Of a stretch of 64,000 nucleotides of DNA, positions 26,269-36,644 are shown one piece after another. The stretch is from Aliiroseovarius sediminilitoris (lineage in GTDB: Bacteria; Pseudomonadota; Alphaproteobacteria; Rhodobacterales; Rhodobacteraceae): assembly GCF_900109955.1 (NCBI RefSeq), contig NZ_FOJB01000001.1, positions 1,736,001-1,800,000 on the forward strand, given 5' to 3'. The position numbers and the translations under genes were made by a program. A model generated the notes under the pieces. The model was not told the DNA's origin. It was given only the letters and a program-made list of their open reading frames with translations, and did not search any database. How positions within the stretch are numbered: the stretch's first letter is position 1; each line of letters opens with the position of its first letter.

Positions 26269-28437
26269 TCACTCCTCTGGCACTCCGTCCAACCCTTTCA
26301 GGCCGTCGATCATCTCGCTCAGCTGGTTTTCGTATCTACGCCATTTCCCGATGGACGAGCTGTATAACGGTTGCCGCACCTGCGCCAGCGACAGCGTTTT
26401 CACGTCACGGTCGGTCTTGTGGAAGTCCAGACAGGCGTCTTCCCACTCCAAATCGCAAAACTCCAACAGCTTTCGCACTTCCCGTTCGGGGTTGGCGACA
26501 AGGGCTTCATACTCAAGCTCATAGATACGGTCGGGTGCCATCTCTTGCCACAATGCAAGGTATTGGGTGAACAGGCGATAGGTCTCGACAAGATCCGATT
26601 GCGTGTAGGTATAAAGGTGCAGCCCCGTGACAAAGCGGTTCTTGAACATCGACCACAAATTGTCACGCGGATCGCGGCGCAGGGCGACAATCTTGGCATT
26701 GGGCAGTGCCAGCCATGCCAGCGGCGCGATCTGATAGGTCGAAATTGTCTTGTCGGTGATCCGCCCCGCCCCCGGAACACGAACATCAATGGCGGCCTGA
26801 TAGTCGCGGCCCAAGGTCTCGAACTGGTCCGGGGTCATATCGGCAACAGTGCCCCCGTCGCGGTCAGTTCTTGCAACAGACCGAAACACCAACGGGTGCA
26901 GGATGCTCAACTCGTCTCCGCCGGTAATGGTCGAATGGCTGGCCAATATCTGCTCTACCAAAGTGGTTCCGGATCGCGGCAAGCCGGTCACGAAGATGGT
27001 TTGGTTGTCCTGATAGCCGACCTTGCCAATCTGGCGCTTGTCGAAGCCATCAAGAAACGCTTTCAGCTTGTCGAAATCCCGTTGCGCCTTGGCGCGGTCA
27101 TAAGGGTGGCGCTTTGCCATGATTTCATTTGCGCGCGACAGATAGTGCCAGGCTTGATCGTCGTCGCCAAGGTCCTCCATGACTTTCAGAAGCCCATAGC
27201 CCAAATCCATGCGGCCATCATCGGGCAGGTCGTCACGCAGCCACAGGTTTTTCATTTCGGTGACGACCGGATCATCGGCAGCAAGTTTCTTGCCATGGGC
27301 GATCATCCGGTAAATCGCACCGGATCGCACATCGCGCGCCAGGGCATCCCGCAGAACGGTATCAGCGGCCTCCATAGCCCCTTCCTGTTGCAGGATGTTG
27401 GCCGCAATGGTGACAACGCGCAGATTGTTCGGATCAGCCTCCAAAGCCGCCTTGATGCGTTCATGGGCAGCATCGGCGTCTCCCGCCAGCTTGCGGGCGA
27501 CCGCCCCAAGGGCAAGCGTTTCTCCGGTGGGCGGGGCAAGCCGCTCCAGATGATCCAGATCGGCCAACGCAGCGGCAGCGTTTTCCAGAGAGAGATGCGC
27601 CTGCGCCCGCGTCATCAGGGCCAGACGGTTGTCCGGATCCTGTTTCAAAAGCCTGTCAAGGCAATCCACCGCTTCGTAGGGCGAACCCAGATCCTGATAG
27701 AGCTTGCCAAGGTTGCCCAAAACTATCGGGTTGTGCGGAATCAGCCGTCGGGCATGCAGCAGCAAAGGCTTGGCCTCCTGATGACGACCGGACGCCAAAA
27801 GCAATTGCCCCAGTTGTGCGGCGGCCTCGCCGTAATCGGGGTCAATGGTCAAGGCTGATCGAAAGGCGGTTTCCGCCTCCGCGGTGCGGCCCAGACTGGC
27901 CAGTGCCGCACCGTGTATGGTCGACAGAATCTCGCTTCCGCCACGCGTGGCGATCAATTGGCGCGCCTGCGCTTCGGCCTCTGCCATCTTGCCGGCATTG
28001 ATCTGCGCGACCAGCCTGTCGATCTCGGCGGTCGTCACTTTGGTCGACACGCGTGCGGTGCTGGTCTGGACGGCATCCATTGCCTTGGCGATCGCCTTCC
28101 GATCGCGCTGTCCCAGATTTGCGGCTTTCAGCTGCGCCTTTGCCTCTTTCCGGGCGGTGTCATCGCCATAGGCGGCGATGGCGGCAGCGTAAGCCTGCCA
28201 CACTTTCAATTCGGTCGGCGCAAGTTGGGCGGCGCGTGCCAGAAAGTGACTCGCATCCTTTGGACGCCCCGCCTGCATATGAATCTGTCCCATGTGAAAG
28301 GGGATCTCGGCGCGTTTCGGGGCGAGCTTCGAAATCTGGGCAAACAGGTCCAGCGCCTCGCGTGGTTTGCCGCCGCGTGCAAGCCCCATGGCGCGATTGA
28401 ACATGGCAGGGATCTGGTTGGAATTTAGCGGCAGCAT
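26269..28437 (-). CDS. TPR-repeat protein with C-terminal sulfotransferase domain
   Basis: A 722-residue protein. The first ~440 residues are tandem TPR helices (for example ALTIDPDYGEAAAQLGQLLLASG and HNPIVLGNLGKLYQDLGSP). The C-terminal ~250 residues are a PAPS-dependent sulfotransferase: 5'-phosphosulfate loop TGLPRSGTTLVEQILASH and 3'-phosphate site IVALRRDPRDNLWSMFKNRF. There is no signal peptide. Similar proteins in proteobacteria sulfate glycans or unknown acceptors, and the TPRs probably bind the acceptor. The start is backed by GCAAGGAGC. No glycan genes are adjacent. Confidence 0.87.
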   Translation of the reverse strand: MLPLNSNQIPAMFNRAMGLARGGKPREALDLFAQISKLAPKRAEIPFHMGQIHMQAGRPKDASHFLARAAQLAPTELKVWQAYAAAIAAYGDDTARKEAKAQLKAANLGQRDRKAIAKAMDAVQTSTARVSTKVTTAEIDRLVAQINAGKMAEAEAQARQLIATRGGSEILSTIHGAALASLGRTAEAETAFRSALTIDPDYGEAAAQLGQLLLASGRHQEAKPLLLHARRLIPHNPIVLGNLGKLYQDLGSPYEAVDCLDRLLKQDPDNRLALMTRAQAHLSLENAAAALADLDHLERLAPPTGETLALGAVARKLAGDADAAHERIKAALEADPNNLRVVTIAANILQQEGAMEAADTVLRDALARDVRSGAIYRMIAHGKKLAADDPVVTEMKNLWLRDDLPDDGRMDLGYGLLKVMEDLGDDDQAWHYLSRANEIMAKRHPYDRAKAQRDFDKLKAFLDGFDKRQIGKVGYQDNQTIFVTGLPRSGTTLVEQILASHSTITGGDELSILHPLVFRSVARTDRDGGTVADMTPDQFETLGRDYQAAIDVRVPGAGRITDKTISTYQIAPLAWLALPNAKIVALRRDPRDNLWSMFKNRFVTGLHLYTYTQSDLVETYRLFTQYLALWQEMAPDRIYELEYEALVANPEREVRKLLEFCDLEWEDACLDFHKTDRDVKTLSLAQVRQPLYSSSIGKWRRYENQLSEMIDGLKGLDGVPEE

Positions 28438-28765
28438 CGCAGGCTCCTTGCGCTTTGGTCATAGGCATGAGCAGCGGGCGCACATGCAGGATATTTCCAT
28501 TCATGGCCTAATATGTCATGCCATGGGTCGCAAGGGTTGTTGCGTGGCAGAGCGGGGTCGTGCGCCGGTGGAGTTTTCACTGGAAACCGGCTTGACTTGC
28601 AGGCCGTTTCACCCGATAAGCCGCCACTCCTACCGGGAATTTCCCGAGTGGGGGCGTTTAACATTGCCCATCGGGGCGCGCTGTTCGAGGCAAGTGAAGG
28701 GATCAACCCTTCGACAAACACCGGGTTTTCGGGGCCACAGAACGCGGAATATGAAGGAAGATCAA
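28438..28765 (+). promoter_or_regulatory. rplU promoter and structured 5' leader
   Basis: A candidate promoter is TTGACT (28592-28597), 17 bases, then GATAAG (28615-28620). Two hairpins lie between it and rplU. The first is a 10-pair stem with one mismatch (GCCGCCACTC with GAGTGGGGGC), enclosing GGGAATTTCCC, at about 28620-28656. The second is GAAGGG-ATCAA-CCCTTC, 28696-28712. The leader would be about 140 bases. A role in L21 autoregulation is a guess; the divergent sulfotransferase promoter must also be in this region. Confidence 0.4.
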
Positions 28766-29377
28766 ATGTTTGCGGTTATGAAAACCGGCGGCAAGCAGTA
28801 TAAAGTCCAGGCAGGAGACGTTTTGCGCGTCGAAAAGCTGGCGGCTGCTGCGGGCGAAAAAGTCCAGTTCAACGAGATTCTGATGGTTGGTGCAACCGTC
28901 GGCACCCCCACCATTGCCGGTGCTGGTGTGCAGGCCGAAGTCATCGACCAGATCAAAGGCGACAAAGTCATTCACTTCGTGAAGCGTCGTCGTAAACATG
29001 GCTCCAAGCGCACCAAGGGCCACCGTCAGCAACTGACGCTCTTGCGCGTGACTGACATCCTGGAGAAGGGTGCAGATAAGTCGGGCGTGAAAGCTGCGAT
29101 TGGTGCGGGGTCGGTTCCGGGTGGTGCTGCCGCTGCGCCGGCCAAGAAAACCGCGCCGAAAAAGGCTGCCCCGCAGAAAGCCGAGAAGGCCGAGGCCTCT
29201 GCGGCTGCTGCTGCGGACGACCTGACAGCAATCACCGGTGTCGGTCCCGCCGCCGCCAAGAAGCTGGCCGACGCTGGCATCACCACCTTCGCCCAACTTG
29301 CGGCCGTTGACGTTGACAGCTTTGACGCTGTCAAAGTTAAGCCCGAGTGGGTTGAGCAGGCCAAAACGCTGGCCTAA
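28766..29377 (+). CDS. rplU: 50S ribosomal protein L21 with C-terminal helix-hairpin-helix extension
   Basis: Start at 28766 follows AAGGAAG. Residues 1-103 are a normal L21 (MFAVMKTGGKQYKVQAGD..., KVIHFVKRRRKHGSKRTKGHRQ). A linker rich in Ala, Lys and Pro follows, then about 50 residues with ITGVGPAAAKKLADAGI, the DNA/RNA-binding helix-hairpin-helix pattern. Ordinary L21 is about 100-105 residues; this is 203. The extended form occurs in alphaproteobacteria to my knowledge. What the tail binds is unknown. It is followed by rpmA after 21 bases. Confidence 0.93.
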   Translation: MFAVMKTGGKQYKVQAGDVLRVEKLAAAAGEKVQFNEILMVGATVGTPTIAGAGVQAEVIDQIKGDKVIHFVKRRRKHGSKRTKGHRQQLTLLRVTDILEKGADKSGVKAAIGAGSVPGGAAAAPAKKTAPKKAAPQKAEKAEASAAAAADDLTAITGVGPAAAKKLADAGITTFAQLAAVDVDSFDAVKVKPEWVEQAKTLA

Positions 29378-29398
29378 TCTGAGCTAAGGAGAGATAGC

Positions 29399-29668
29399 AT
29401 GGCACATAAAAAAGCAGGCGGTTCATCCCGTAACGGCCGCGACTCGGCCGGTCGTCGCCTTGGCGTCAAGAAATTTGGCGGTGAAGTCGTGATTCCCGGA
29501 AACATTATTGTGCGTCAGCGCGGCACCAAAATGTGGCCGGGCGCGAATGTTGGAATGGGCAAGGATCACACCATCTTCGCGACGGTTGAAGGCCAGGTCC
29601 AATTCCATAAAGGCCTGAAAGGCCGCACCTTTATTTCGGTTCTCCCGGTGGCGGAGGCCGCTGAGTAA
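29399..29668 (+). CDS. rpmA: 50S ribosomal protein L27
   Basis: An 89-residue L27 with the standard start [20 protein letters not shown], which places its N-terminus near the peptidyl-transferase centre. The body has [39 protein letters not shown] stands just before the ATG. The usual rplU-rpmA order is kept and a strong terminator follows. Confidence 0.98.
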   Translation: MAHKKAGGSSRNGRDSAGRRLGVKKFGGEVVIPGNIIVRQRGTKMWPGANVGMGKDHTIFATVEGQVQFHKGLKGRTFISVLPVAEAAE

Positions 29669-29697
29669 GCCGAACCTGACAAGGTTGTGACAAACCA

Positions 29698-29733
29698 GGG
29701 GCCGGCTGTGAATGCCGGCCCCTTTTCTTTTTG
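29698..29733 (+). terminator. Rho-independent terminator after rpmA
   Basis: The stem GGGGCCGGC (29698-29706) pairs with GCCGGCCCC (29714-29722) and is followed by TTTTCTTTTTG. It separates the ribosomal genes from the GNAT cluster. Confidence 0.9.
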
Positions 29734-29864
29734 TATCAAGCACCTATCTGCCATTCATCGGGATTTCATAATTTGGTCTTATTGCCCCCCATATCCTGCG
29801 ATATGTCCACCAGGGAGAACTGACCAACCCGGTGCGTTCTGCGCTTTTCAGAGGAGGGAAAGCC

Positions 29865-30404
29865 ATGAAGCATGTTGAGATCACACGCCAACCGCTTATC
29901 GAGGCGGACCGCTTTGTGCTTCGCCCCGTTCGACGTTCGGATGCGGGGATGCTGTCCATGTATACGGCGGATGAACGCGTGGCGTCTGGCACACGGTCGA
30001 TCCCGCATCCCTTGCCACCCGGCACGACCGAGGCATTCATCGAACGGTCGTTGCAAGACGAGCGTAATGAAGATGTCTGGGTGATGGACGCCGCGCAAAA
30101 CGATGGGCGCGAAGTCCTGGGCGTGATCAGCCTGACCCATTTGGATCGGGCGCAATCTCAACTTGGCTATTGGGTCGCGCCGGGGTTCTGGAACACTGGC
30201 ATCGCGTCAGAGGCCGTGCAGGCGATTGTTGCGGCCAACCCACAGCACAACACGTCAATCTTTGCCGAGGTTTTTCAGGACAACGCCGCATCAGCCCGTG
30301 TTCTGACCCATGCGGGGTTTGAATATATCGGCGACGCCGAAAGCCACTGCGTGGCGCGCAACGCCAATGTGCCGACATGGACTTACATCAACAAGATATC
30401 TTAA
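29865..30404 (+). CDS. GNAT acetyltransferase (RimJ/RimL-like), first of three
   Basis: Start at 29865 is set by GAGGAGGG upstream; the product has 179 residues. The fold is read from RFVLRPVRRSDAGMLSMYTADERVA, the segment LGVISLTHL, GYWVAPGFWNTGIASEAVQAI, and DNAASARVLTHAGF, the acetyl-CoA and C-terminal motifs of the RimJ/RimL subgroup. These enzymes acetylate protein N-termini or small molecules. Position beside L21/L27 makes a ribosomal target tempting but unproven. Confidence 0.83.
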   Translation: MKHVEITRQPLIEADRFVLRPVRRSDAGMLSMYTADERVASGTRSIPHPLPPGTTEAFIERSLQDERNEDVWVMDAAQNDGREVLGVISLTHLDRAQSQLGYWVAPGFWNTGIASEAVQAIVAANPQHNTSIFAEVFQDNAASARVLTHAGFEYIGDAESHCVARNANVPTWTYINKIS

Positions 30405-30416
30405 CGCGTTGCTATA

Positions 30417-30932
30417 ATGGATGATTGTCTTATCAGGACGAAGCGGCTGACGCTCCGTCCTTTGACGGCTGCGGATGGTGATCAGGTGGTTGACTTGCTC
30501 AACGACTATGAGGTCGCGCGCTGGCTGACCGTCGTCCCGCACCCCTATACACTTGCTGATTTCAACGGGTTTCTGACCCATCTGGCCGACACCTCTCGGC
30601 TGGGCGGGTTGGCCATTGAACGGAACAACAGGGTCTCGGGCGTGGTTGGACTGGACCCGACACTTGGCTACTGGTTGGGGCGCGCGCACCAAGGACGCGG
30701 CGTGATGATCGAGGCGACGACGGCTCTCTTGGAGTGGGCCTTTGCCAATCTTGAGATCGACCAGGTCAGCTCGGGGTATTTTCGTGACAACATCGCGTCG
30801 CGCACGGTGCTGACAACGCTTGGATTTCGCCATACCGGCGTGATCGAACAGGTGCACTGCACCTCTCAAGACATTGATGTTGAACTGATTAAAGTCGAAC
30901 TAAGTCGCGCAGATTGGCAGTCCCGCCGATGA
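30417..30932 (+). CDS. GNAT acetyltransferase (RimJ/RimL-like), second of three
   Basis: A 171-residue GNAT: LIRTKRLTLRPLTAADGDQVV at the start, GYWLGRAHQGRGVMIEATTALL for acetyl-CoA binding and DNIASRTVLTTLGFRHTG near the end. It begins 12 bases after its upstream relative and its stop overlaps the next start (ATGATG at 30929-30934), so the three genes look like one transcript. Confidence 0.83.
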   Translation: MDDCLIRTKRLTLRPLTAADGDQVVDLLNDYEVARWLTVVPHPYTLADFNGFLTHLADTSRLGGLAIERNNRVSGVVGLDPTLGYWLGRAHQGRGVMIEATTALLEWAFANLEIDQVSSGYFRDNIASRTVLTTLGFRHTGVIEQVHCTSQDIDVELIKVELSRADWQSRR

Positions 30933-31444
30933 TGACCCGTCTGATCACTGACCGTTTGATGCTGCGCCGCACACAGCCTGCCGATGTCGACGCCTTCCAC
31001 GCGCTGGTGTCTCACTTTGACGTGGTGCGCATGACCGCCAGTTGGCCCTGGCCCGCAGACCCTGCGTATACGAAATCGCGTTGTGCCCCCTGCGACCCGG
31101 CGGTCGGTCTGGCCGGTCCGGTATTTCGCCATGGCCAGCTTGTCGGTGCCATGGGCATCATGTCCCGCGAAGAGAATGGCCCGGAACTGGGTTACATGTT
31201 CGCGCCCGCGCATTGGGGCAAAGGATATGCAACCGAAATGGGGGTACAACTCATCGCTTATGTATGGGCGCATTACGATTGGGATGCGATCCGCGCAACG
31301 GCGTTTGAAGACAATCCGGCCTCGGTGCGGGTGCTGGACAAGCTGGGCTTCACCGAGACCTGCCCGACAATCGGCAGATGCAGGGCGCGCAATGGCGATG
31401 TTCCCCTGCGCAGTTTCACCCTGCCACGCCCCGTCAATCCGTAA
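30929..31444 (+). CDS. GNAT acetyltransferase (RimJ/RimL-like), third of three
   Basis: Start taken as the first of two ATGs (30929, 30932), overlapping the previous stop; about 171 residues. Motifs: LITDRLMLRRTQPADVDAFHAL, LGYMFAPAHWGKGYATEMGVQL and DNPASVRVLDKLGF. Unlike the other two it has a cysteine pair (RCAPC) in the middle. obgE begins 90 bases later. Confidence 0.83.
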   Translation: MMTRLITDRLMLRRTQPADVDAFHALVSHFDVVRMTASWPWPADPAYTKSRCAPCDPAVGLAGPVFRHGQLVGAMGIMSREENGPELGYMFAPAHWGKGYATEMGVQLIAYVWAHYDWDAIRATAFEDNPASVRVLDKLGFTETCPTIGRCRARNGDVPLRSFTLPRPVNP

Positions 31445-33660
<2,216 letters not shown>

Positions 33661-33690
33661 GGACAGCGATCAAGAGAACGGAGATCAACC

Positions 33691-34938
33691 ATGAGCGAAG
33701 ACATCACGTCCATGATGACCGAGATCGGACGCCGCGCGCGCGATGCGGCCAAGGTGCTTGCCTTCGCTCCGGCAAGGGCCAAGGAAAAGGCCCTGCTGGC
33801 GGCTGCGGATGCCTGTTGGGACCGGCGGGCCGAAATTACCGATGCCAACCAGAAAGACATGGCGTTTGGTCGCGACAAGGGTCTGTCGCCCGCCATGATG
33901 GACCGCTTGATGCTGGACGAAGATCGCATCAAGGGCATGTGCGACGGGTTGCGCGCCGTGGCGAGGCAGAACGATCCGGTGGGCGAGGTGCTTGAGGAAT
34001 GGGATCGTCCCTCGGGCTTGCATATCAAACGCGTCCGCACGCCATTGGGTGTGATTGGCGTGATTTATGAAAGCCGTCCGAACGTGACCGCGGACGCGGG
34101 TGCGCTGTGCCTGAAGGCGGGGAATGCGGTGATCCTGCGTGGCGGGTCCGAGAGTTTTCATTCTGCCGGGCTGATCCATGCCTGTTTGCAAGACGGATTG
34201 CGTGCCGCAGGTTTACCTGTGGATGCCATCCAGCGTGTGCCGACCCGAAATCGAGCAGCGGTAAGCGAGATGCTGACAATGACCGATTACATCGACGTGA
34301 TCGTGCCGCGTGGCGGCAAGGGGTTGGTGGGATTGGTCCAGCGCGAGGCGCGTGTGCCGGTCTTTGCACACCTTGAAGGCATCGTGCATATCTATATCGA
34401 CAAGGACGCCGACCCGGACAAGACCGCACGGGTGGTGATGAATGCCAAGACCCGACGCACAGGAATTTGTGGCGCGGCCGAGTGCCTGTTGATTCACCGC
34501 GATACGGTCATCTTGGGACAGAAGGTGTTGAATGATCTTATGGATGCCGGGGTCGAGGTGCATGCGGGCGACGGGCTGACGGGCACCATCGCTGCCACCG
34601 AGGACGATTGGGGCAAGGAATTTTTGGACAGTATCATCGCGGCCCGGATTGTCGACGACGTGGACGGGGCGATTGACCATATCAACCGCTATTCTTCGTC
34701 TCATACCGATGCGATCCTGACCGAGAACGACGCGACTGCCGAACGGTTCTTCACCCGGCTGGACAGCGCGATCCTGATGCGCAATGCCTCGACCCAGTTT
34801 GCGGACGGAGGCGAGTTCGGCATGGGCGCTGAGATTGGCATCGCCACTGGCAAGATGCACGCGCGCGGGCCGGTGGGTGCGGCGCAACTGACATCGTTCA
34901 AGTATCTGGTCGAAGGGGACGGCACGACCCGCGCGTGA
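33691..34938 (+). CDS. proA: Gamma-glutamyl phosphate reductase
   Basis: A 415-residue enzyme with the ATG after AACGGAG. Motifs: [46 protein letters not shown], the catalytic cysteine in [14 protein letters not shown], and [27 protein letters not shown] near the C-terminus. It uses NADPH to give glutamate-5-semialdehyde from the ProB product, and follows proB by 30 bases. It ends 6 bases from the convergent chpT stop. Confidence 0.97.
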   Translation: MSEDITSMMTEIGRRARDAAKVLAFAPARAKEKALLAAADACWDRRAEITDANQKDMAFGRDKGLSPAMMDRLMLDEDRIKGMCDGLRAVARQNDPVGEVLEEWDRPSGLHIKRVRTPLGVIGVIYESRPNVTADAGALCLKAGNAVILRGGSESFHSAGLIHACLQDGLRAAGLPVDAIQRVPTRNRAAVSEMLTMTDYIDVIVPRGGKGLVGLVQREARVPVFAHLEGIVHIYIDKDADPDKTARVVMNAKTRRTGICGAAECLLIHRDTVILGQKVLNDLMDAGVEVHAGDGLTGTIAATEDDWGKEFLDSIIAARIVDDVDGAIDHINRYSSSHTDAILTENDATAERFFTRLDSAILMRNASTQFADGGEFGMGAEIGIATGKMHARGPVGAAQLTSFKYLVEGDGTTRA

Positions 34939-34944
34939 TATCTC

Positions 34945-35544
34945 CTAGAACTCCACGCTGATCGAATGTTCTGCTATGGTCACGCCGGCATTGCGACCTT
35001 GGCGGGCCAGTTCGGGCCCAACCAGCGCGAAGTGAACCTGCGCCGGGGGCACGTCGGCGTCGCTTTGCAGGGTCGAGACCATGTTCCATAGAACGGTGTC
35101 CACTTTCATCTTGTCCGCCTGACCCTGTATCCGCCAGTGTGCACCGTCGCGGCGCACTTCGATCCGACCGCCCCAAGGCATTGCGGTCTCAAAGCACTGA
35201 AGGATCAGGAAAGCCAATTTGACCGCGCAGCGCGGTTGGTTTCCGGTGGGGTGCCAGTCTACTTCGATCTTACGACCATCCACGCCGGGCGCAAGAATGG
35301 CACGGATTTCGTGTTCTGCGATCAGTTGATCTTCAGATGCAGCACCAAAGGCCACGCGGAAATAGCGAATGCGCAGGTTGGCGTTGGTGACGCTTTCTGC
35401 GATCAGCGCCATTTCCGGGCTATCGGCCAAACCGGAAAGCTGCAACAGTTCAACGCCGTTGCCGATCGCGCCCAGAGGGCTGATAAGATCATGGCAGATA
35501 CGAGAGCCGATAAGGGACGTCAGGTCGCGGTCTTGTTGGGTCAT
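34945..35544 (-). CDS. chpT: Histidine phosphotransferase ChpT
   Basis: A 199-residue protein. The first helix carries the phosphorylatable histidine, His18, in SRICHDLISPLGAIGNGVELL, followed by the degenerate ATPase-like domain (HPTGNQPRCAVKLAFLILQCFETAMPWGG). This is the alphaproteobacterial ChpT family, which relays phosphate from CckA to CtrA and CpdR to control the cell cycle, motility or gene-transfer-agent release. It is transcribed away from the DUF3553 gene, only 25 bases apart. Confidence 0.85.
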   Translation of the reverse strand: MTQQDRDLTSLIGSRICHDLISPLGAIGNGVELLQLSGLADSPEMALIAESVTNANLRIRYFRVAFGAASEDQLIAEHEIRAILAPGVDGRKIEVDWHPTGNQPRCAVKLAFLILQCFETAMPWGGRIEVRRDGAHWRIQGQADKMKVDTVLWNMVSTLQSDADVPPAQVHFALVGPELARQGRNAGVTIAEHSISVEF

Positions 35545-35569
35545 GGAAGATACCTTGAAAGGAAGACGG

Positions 35570-35761
35570 ATGAATTTGGGATCGATGCTGGAACCGGGTA
35601 TGTTGGTGCGTCATCCGAACCAACCGGACTGGGGCGTAGGGCAAGTGCAATCAAATATCGGCGGCAAGATCACGGTGAATTTTGAGCATGCTGGCAAGCA
35701 GGTGATTGTTTCGGATCGCATAGACCTGATCCCGGTTTTTGAACCTCCGCAAGCAACTTAA
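35570..35761 (+). CDS. DUF3553 small protein
   Basis: A 63-residue protein with AAAGGAAG ahead of the ATG. The pattern LEPGMLVRHPNQPDWGVGQVQS followed by GGKITVNFEHAGKQ resembles the beta-strand module seen at the end of UvrD-like helicases and as stand-alone DUF3553 proteins. The role is unknown; binding to RNA polymerase or nucleic acid is only analogy. It is divergent from chpT. Confidence 0.75.
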   Translation: MNLGSMLEPGMLVRHPNQPDWGVGQVQSNIGGKITVNFEHAGKQVIVSDRIDLIPVFEPPQAT

Positions 35762-35847
35762 AGTAAATCATCGGAAAGCAATACAATCATAACGAGCCGC
35801 CCACTCAGTTGCAAACCCTAAGCCACCACCATAAAAGCCCAGCAAAG

Positions 35848-35862
35848 TTAGCAAAACGTTAA
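35848..35862. promoter_or_regulatory. Candidate CtrA-like box ahead of olsB
   Basis: TTAG-N7-TTAA (TTAGCAAAACGTTAA) ends 5 bases before the olsB start codon. CtrA sites are TTAA-N7-TTAA; this has one mismatch. A nearly identical 15-mer stands before the YicC gene at 57575. Low information content means chance remains possible. Confidence 0.35.
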
Positions 35863-35867
35863 TAACG

Positions 35868-36644
35868 ATGCCCAAACCCGATTTTGCCCTGCGCCTGGCC
35901 CAAGACGAGGCTGACCTGATCGCTGCCCAGCGATTGCGCTATGACGTTTTCGTGGCTGAACTGGGCGGAACGGGCAAGTTGGTCGATCATGACGCGCGGC
36001 TGGAACGTGACGCGTTTGACCCCTATTTTGACCACTTGATTCTGTTCGATCAGGCCCGTGAAGGATGCCCTGCCGTGGGCGTCTATCGGTTGCTGAGGGG
36101 GGATCGGCTGTCGACGACCGGAAACGGCTTGTCGCGGTTTTATTCCGAAGATGAATATGATCTTACGCCACTACGAACTTCGGGTCGTAAGCTGTTGGAA
36201 TTAGGGCGTTCCTGCCTTCATCCCGACTATCGTGGCGGCCGCGCGATGATGCTTCTCTGGACCGGGTTGGCCGACTATGTGGCAGAGCACAAGATCGAGC
36301 TTCTGTTTGGTGTCGCCTCGTTTCATGGCACGGATATCAACGCATTGGCAGCGCCTTTGTCCTTGCTGCATCACCGCCACTTGGCACCCGAAGCGTTACG
36401 GGTCAAAGCTCAACCTGCGCATTTTCAATCCATGAACCTGATCGATGCGGATCATATCGACCGGCCTGCCGCGATGCGGGCGGTGCCATCGTTGATCAAG
36501 GCCTATCTTCGGCTGGGTGGCTTTGTTGGGGAAGGGGCCTATGTTGACCATGAGTTCAACACGACGGATGTGTGCCTGATCATGGACACCGAACAGATGA
36601 GTGAGAAACACAAGGCAATCTACACCGGAAAGTCCCACAGATGA
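35868..36644 (+). CDS. olsB: L-ornithine N-alpha-acyltransferase (lyso-ornithine lipid synthesis)
   Basis: A 258-residue GNAT-like N-acyltransferase. Recognisable parts are DFALRLAQDEADLIAAQRLRYDVFV, VGVYRLLRGD, LLELGRSCLHPDYRGGRAMMLLW and LFGVASFHGTDIN. OlsB links a 3-hydroxyacyl chain from ACP to ornithine. The next gene, overlapping by 4 bases (ATGA at 36641), is the matching OlsA acyltransferase, which makes the assignment strong. Ornithine lipids replace phospholipids under phosphate limitation; no Pho box was found. Confidence 0.9.
   Translation: MPKPDFALRLAQDEADLIAAQRLRYDVFVAELGGTGKLVDHDARLERDAFDPYFDHLILFDQAREGCPAVGVYRLLRGDRLSTTGNGLSRFYSEDEYDLTPLRTSGRKLLELGRSCLHPDYRGGRAMMLLWTGLADYVAEHKIELLFGVASFHGTDINALAAPLSLLHHRHLAPEALRVKAQPAHFQSMNLIDADHIDRPAAMRAVPSLIKAYLRLGGFVGEGAYVDHEFNTTDVCLIMDTEQMSEKHKAIYTGKSHR

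Noticed and set aside
26371-27858. 495-codon plus-strand frame opposite the TPR-sulfotransferase
   Set aside because: The minus-strand product has TPR units and sulfotransferase loops; the plus-strand frame has none and no start signal.
28592-28765. Known bacterial L21 leader motif
   Set aside because: The hairpins are real, but I cannot match them to the described L21 leader of Firmicutes; only a generic structured leader is claimed.
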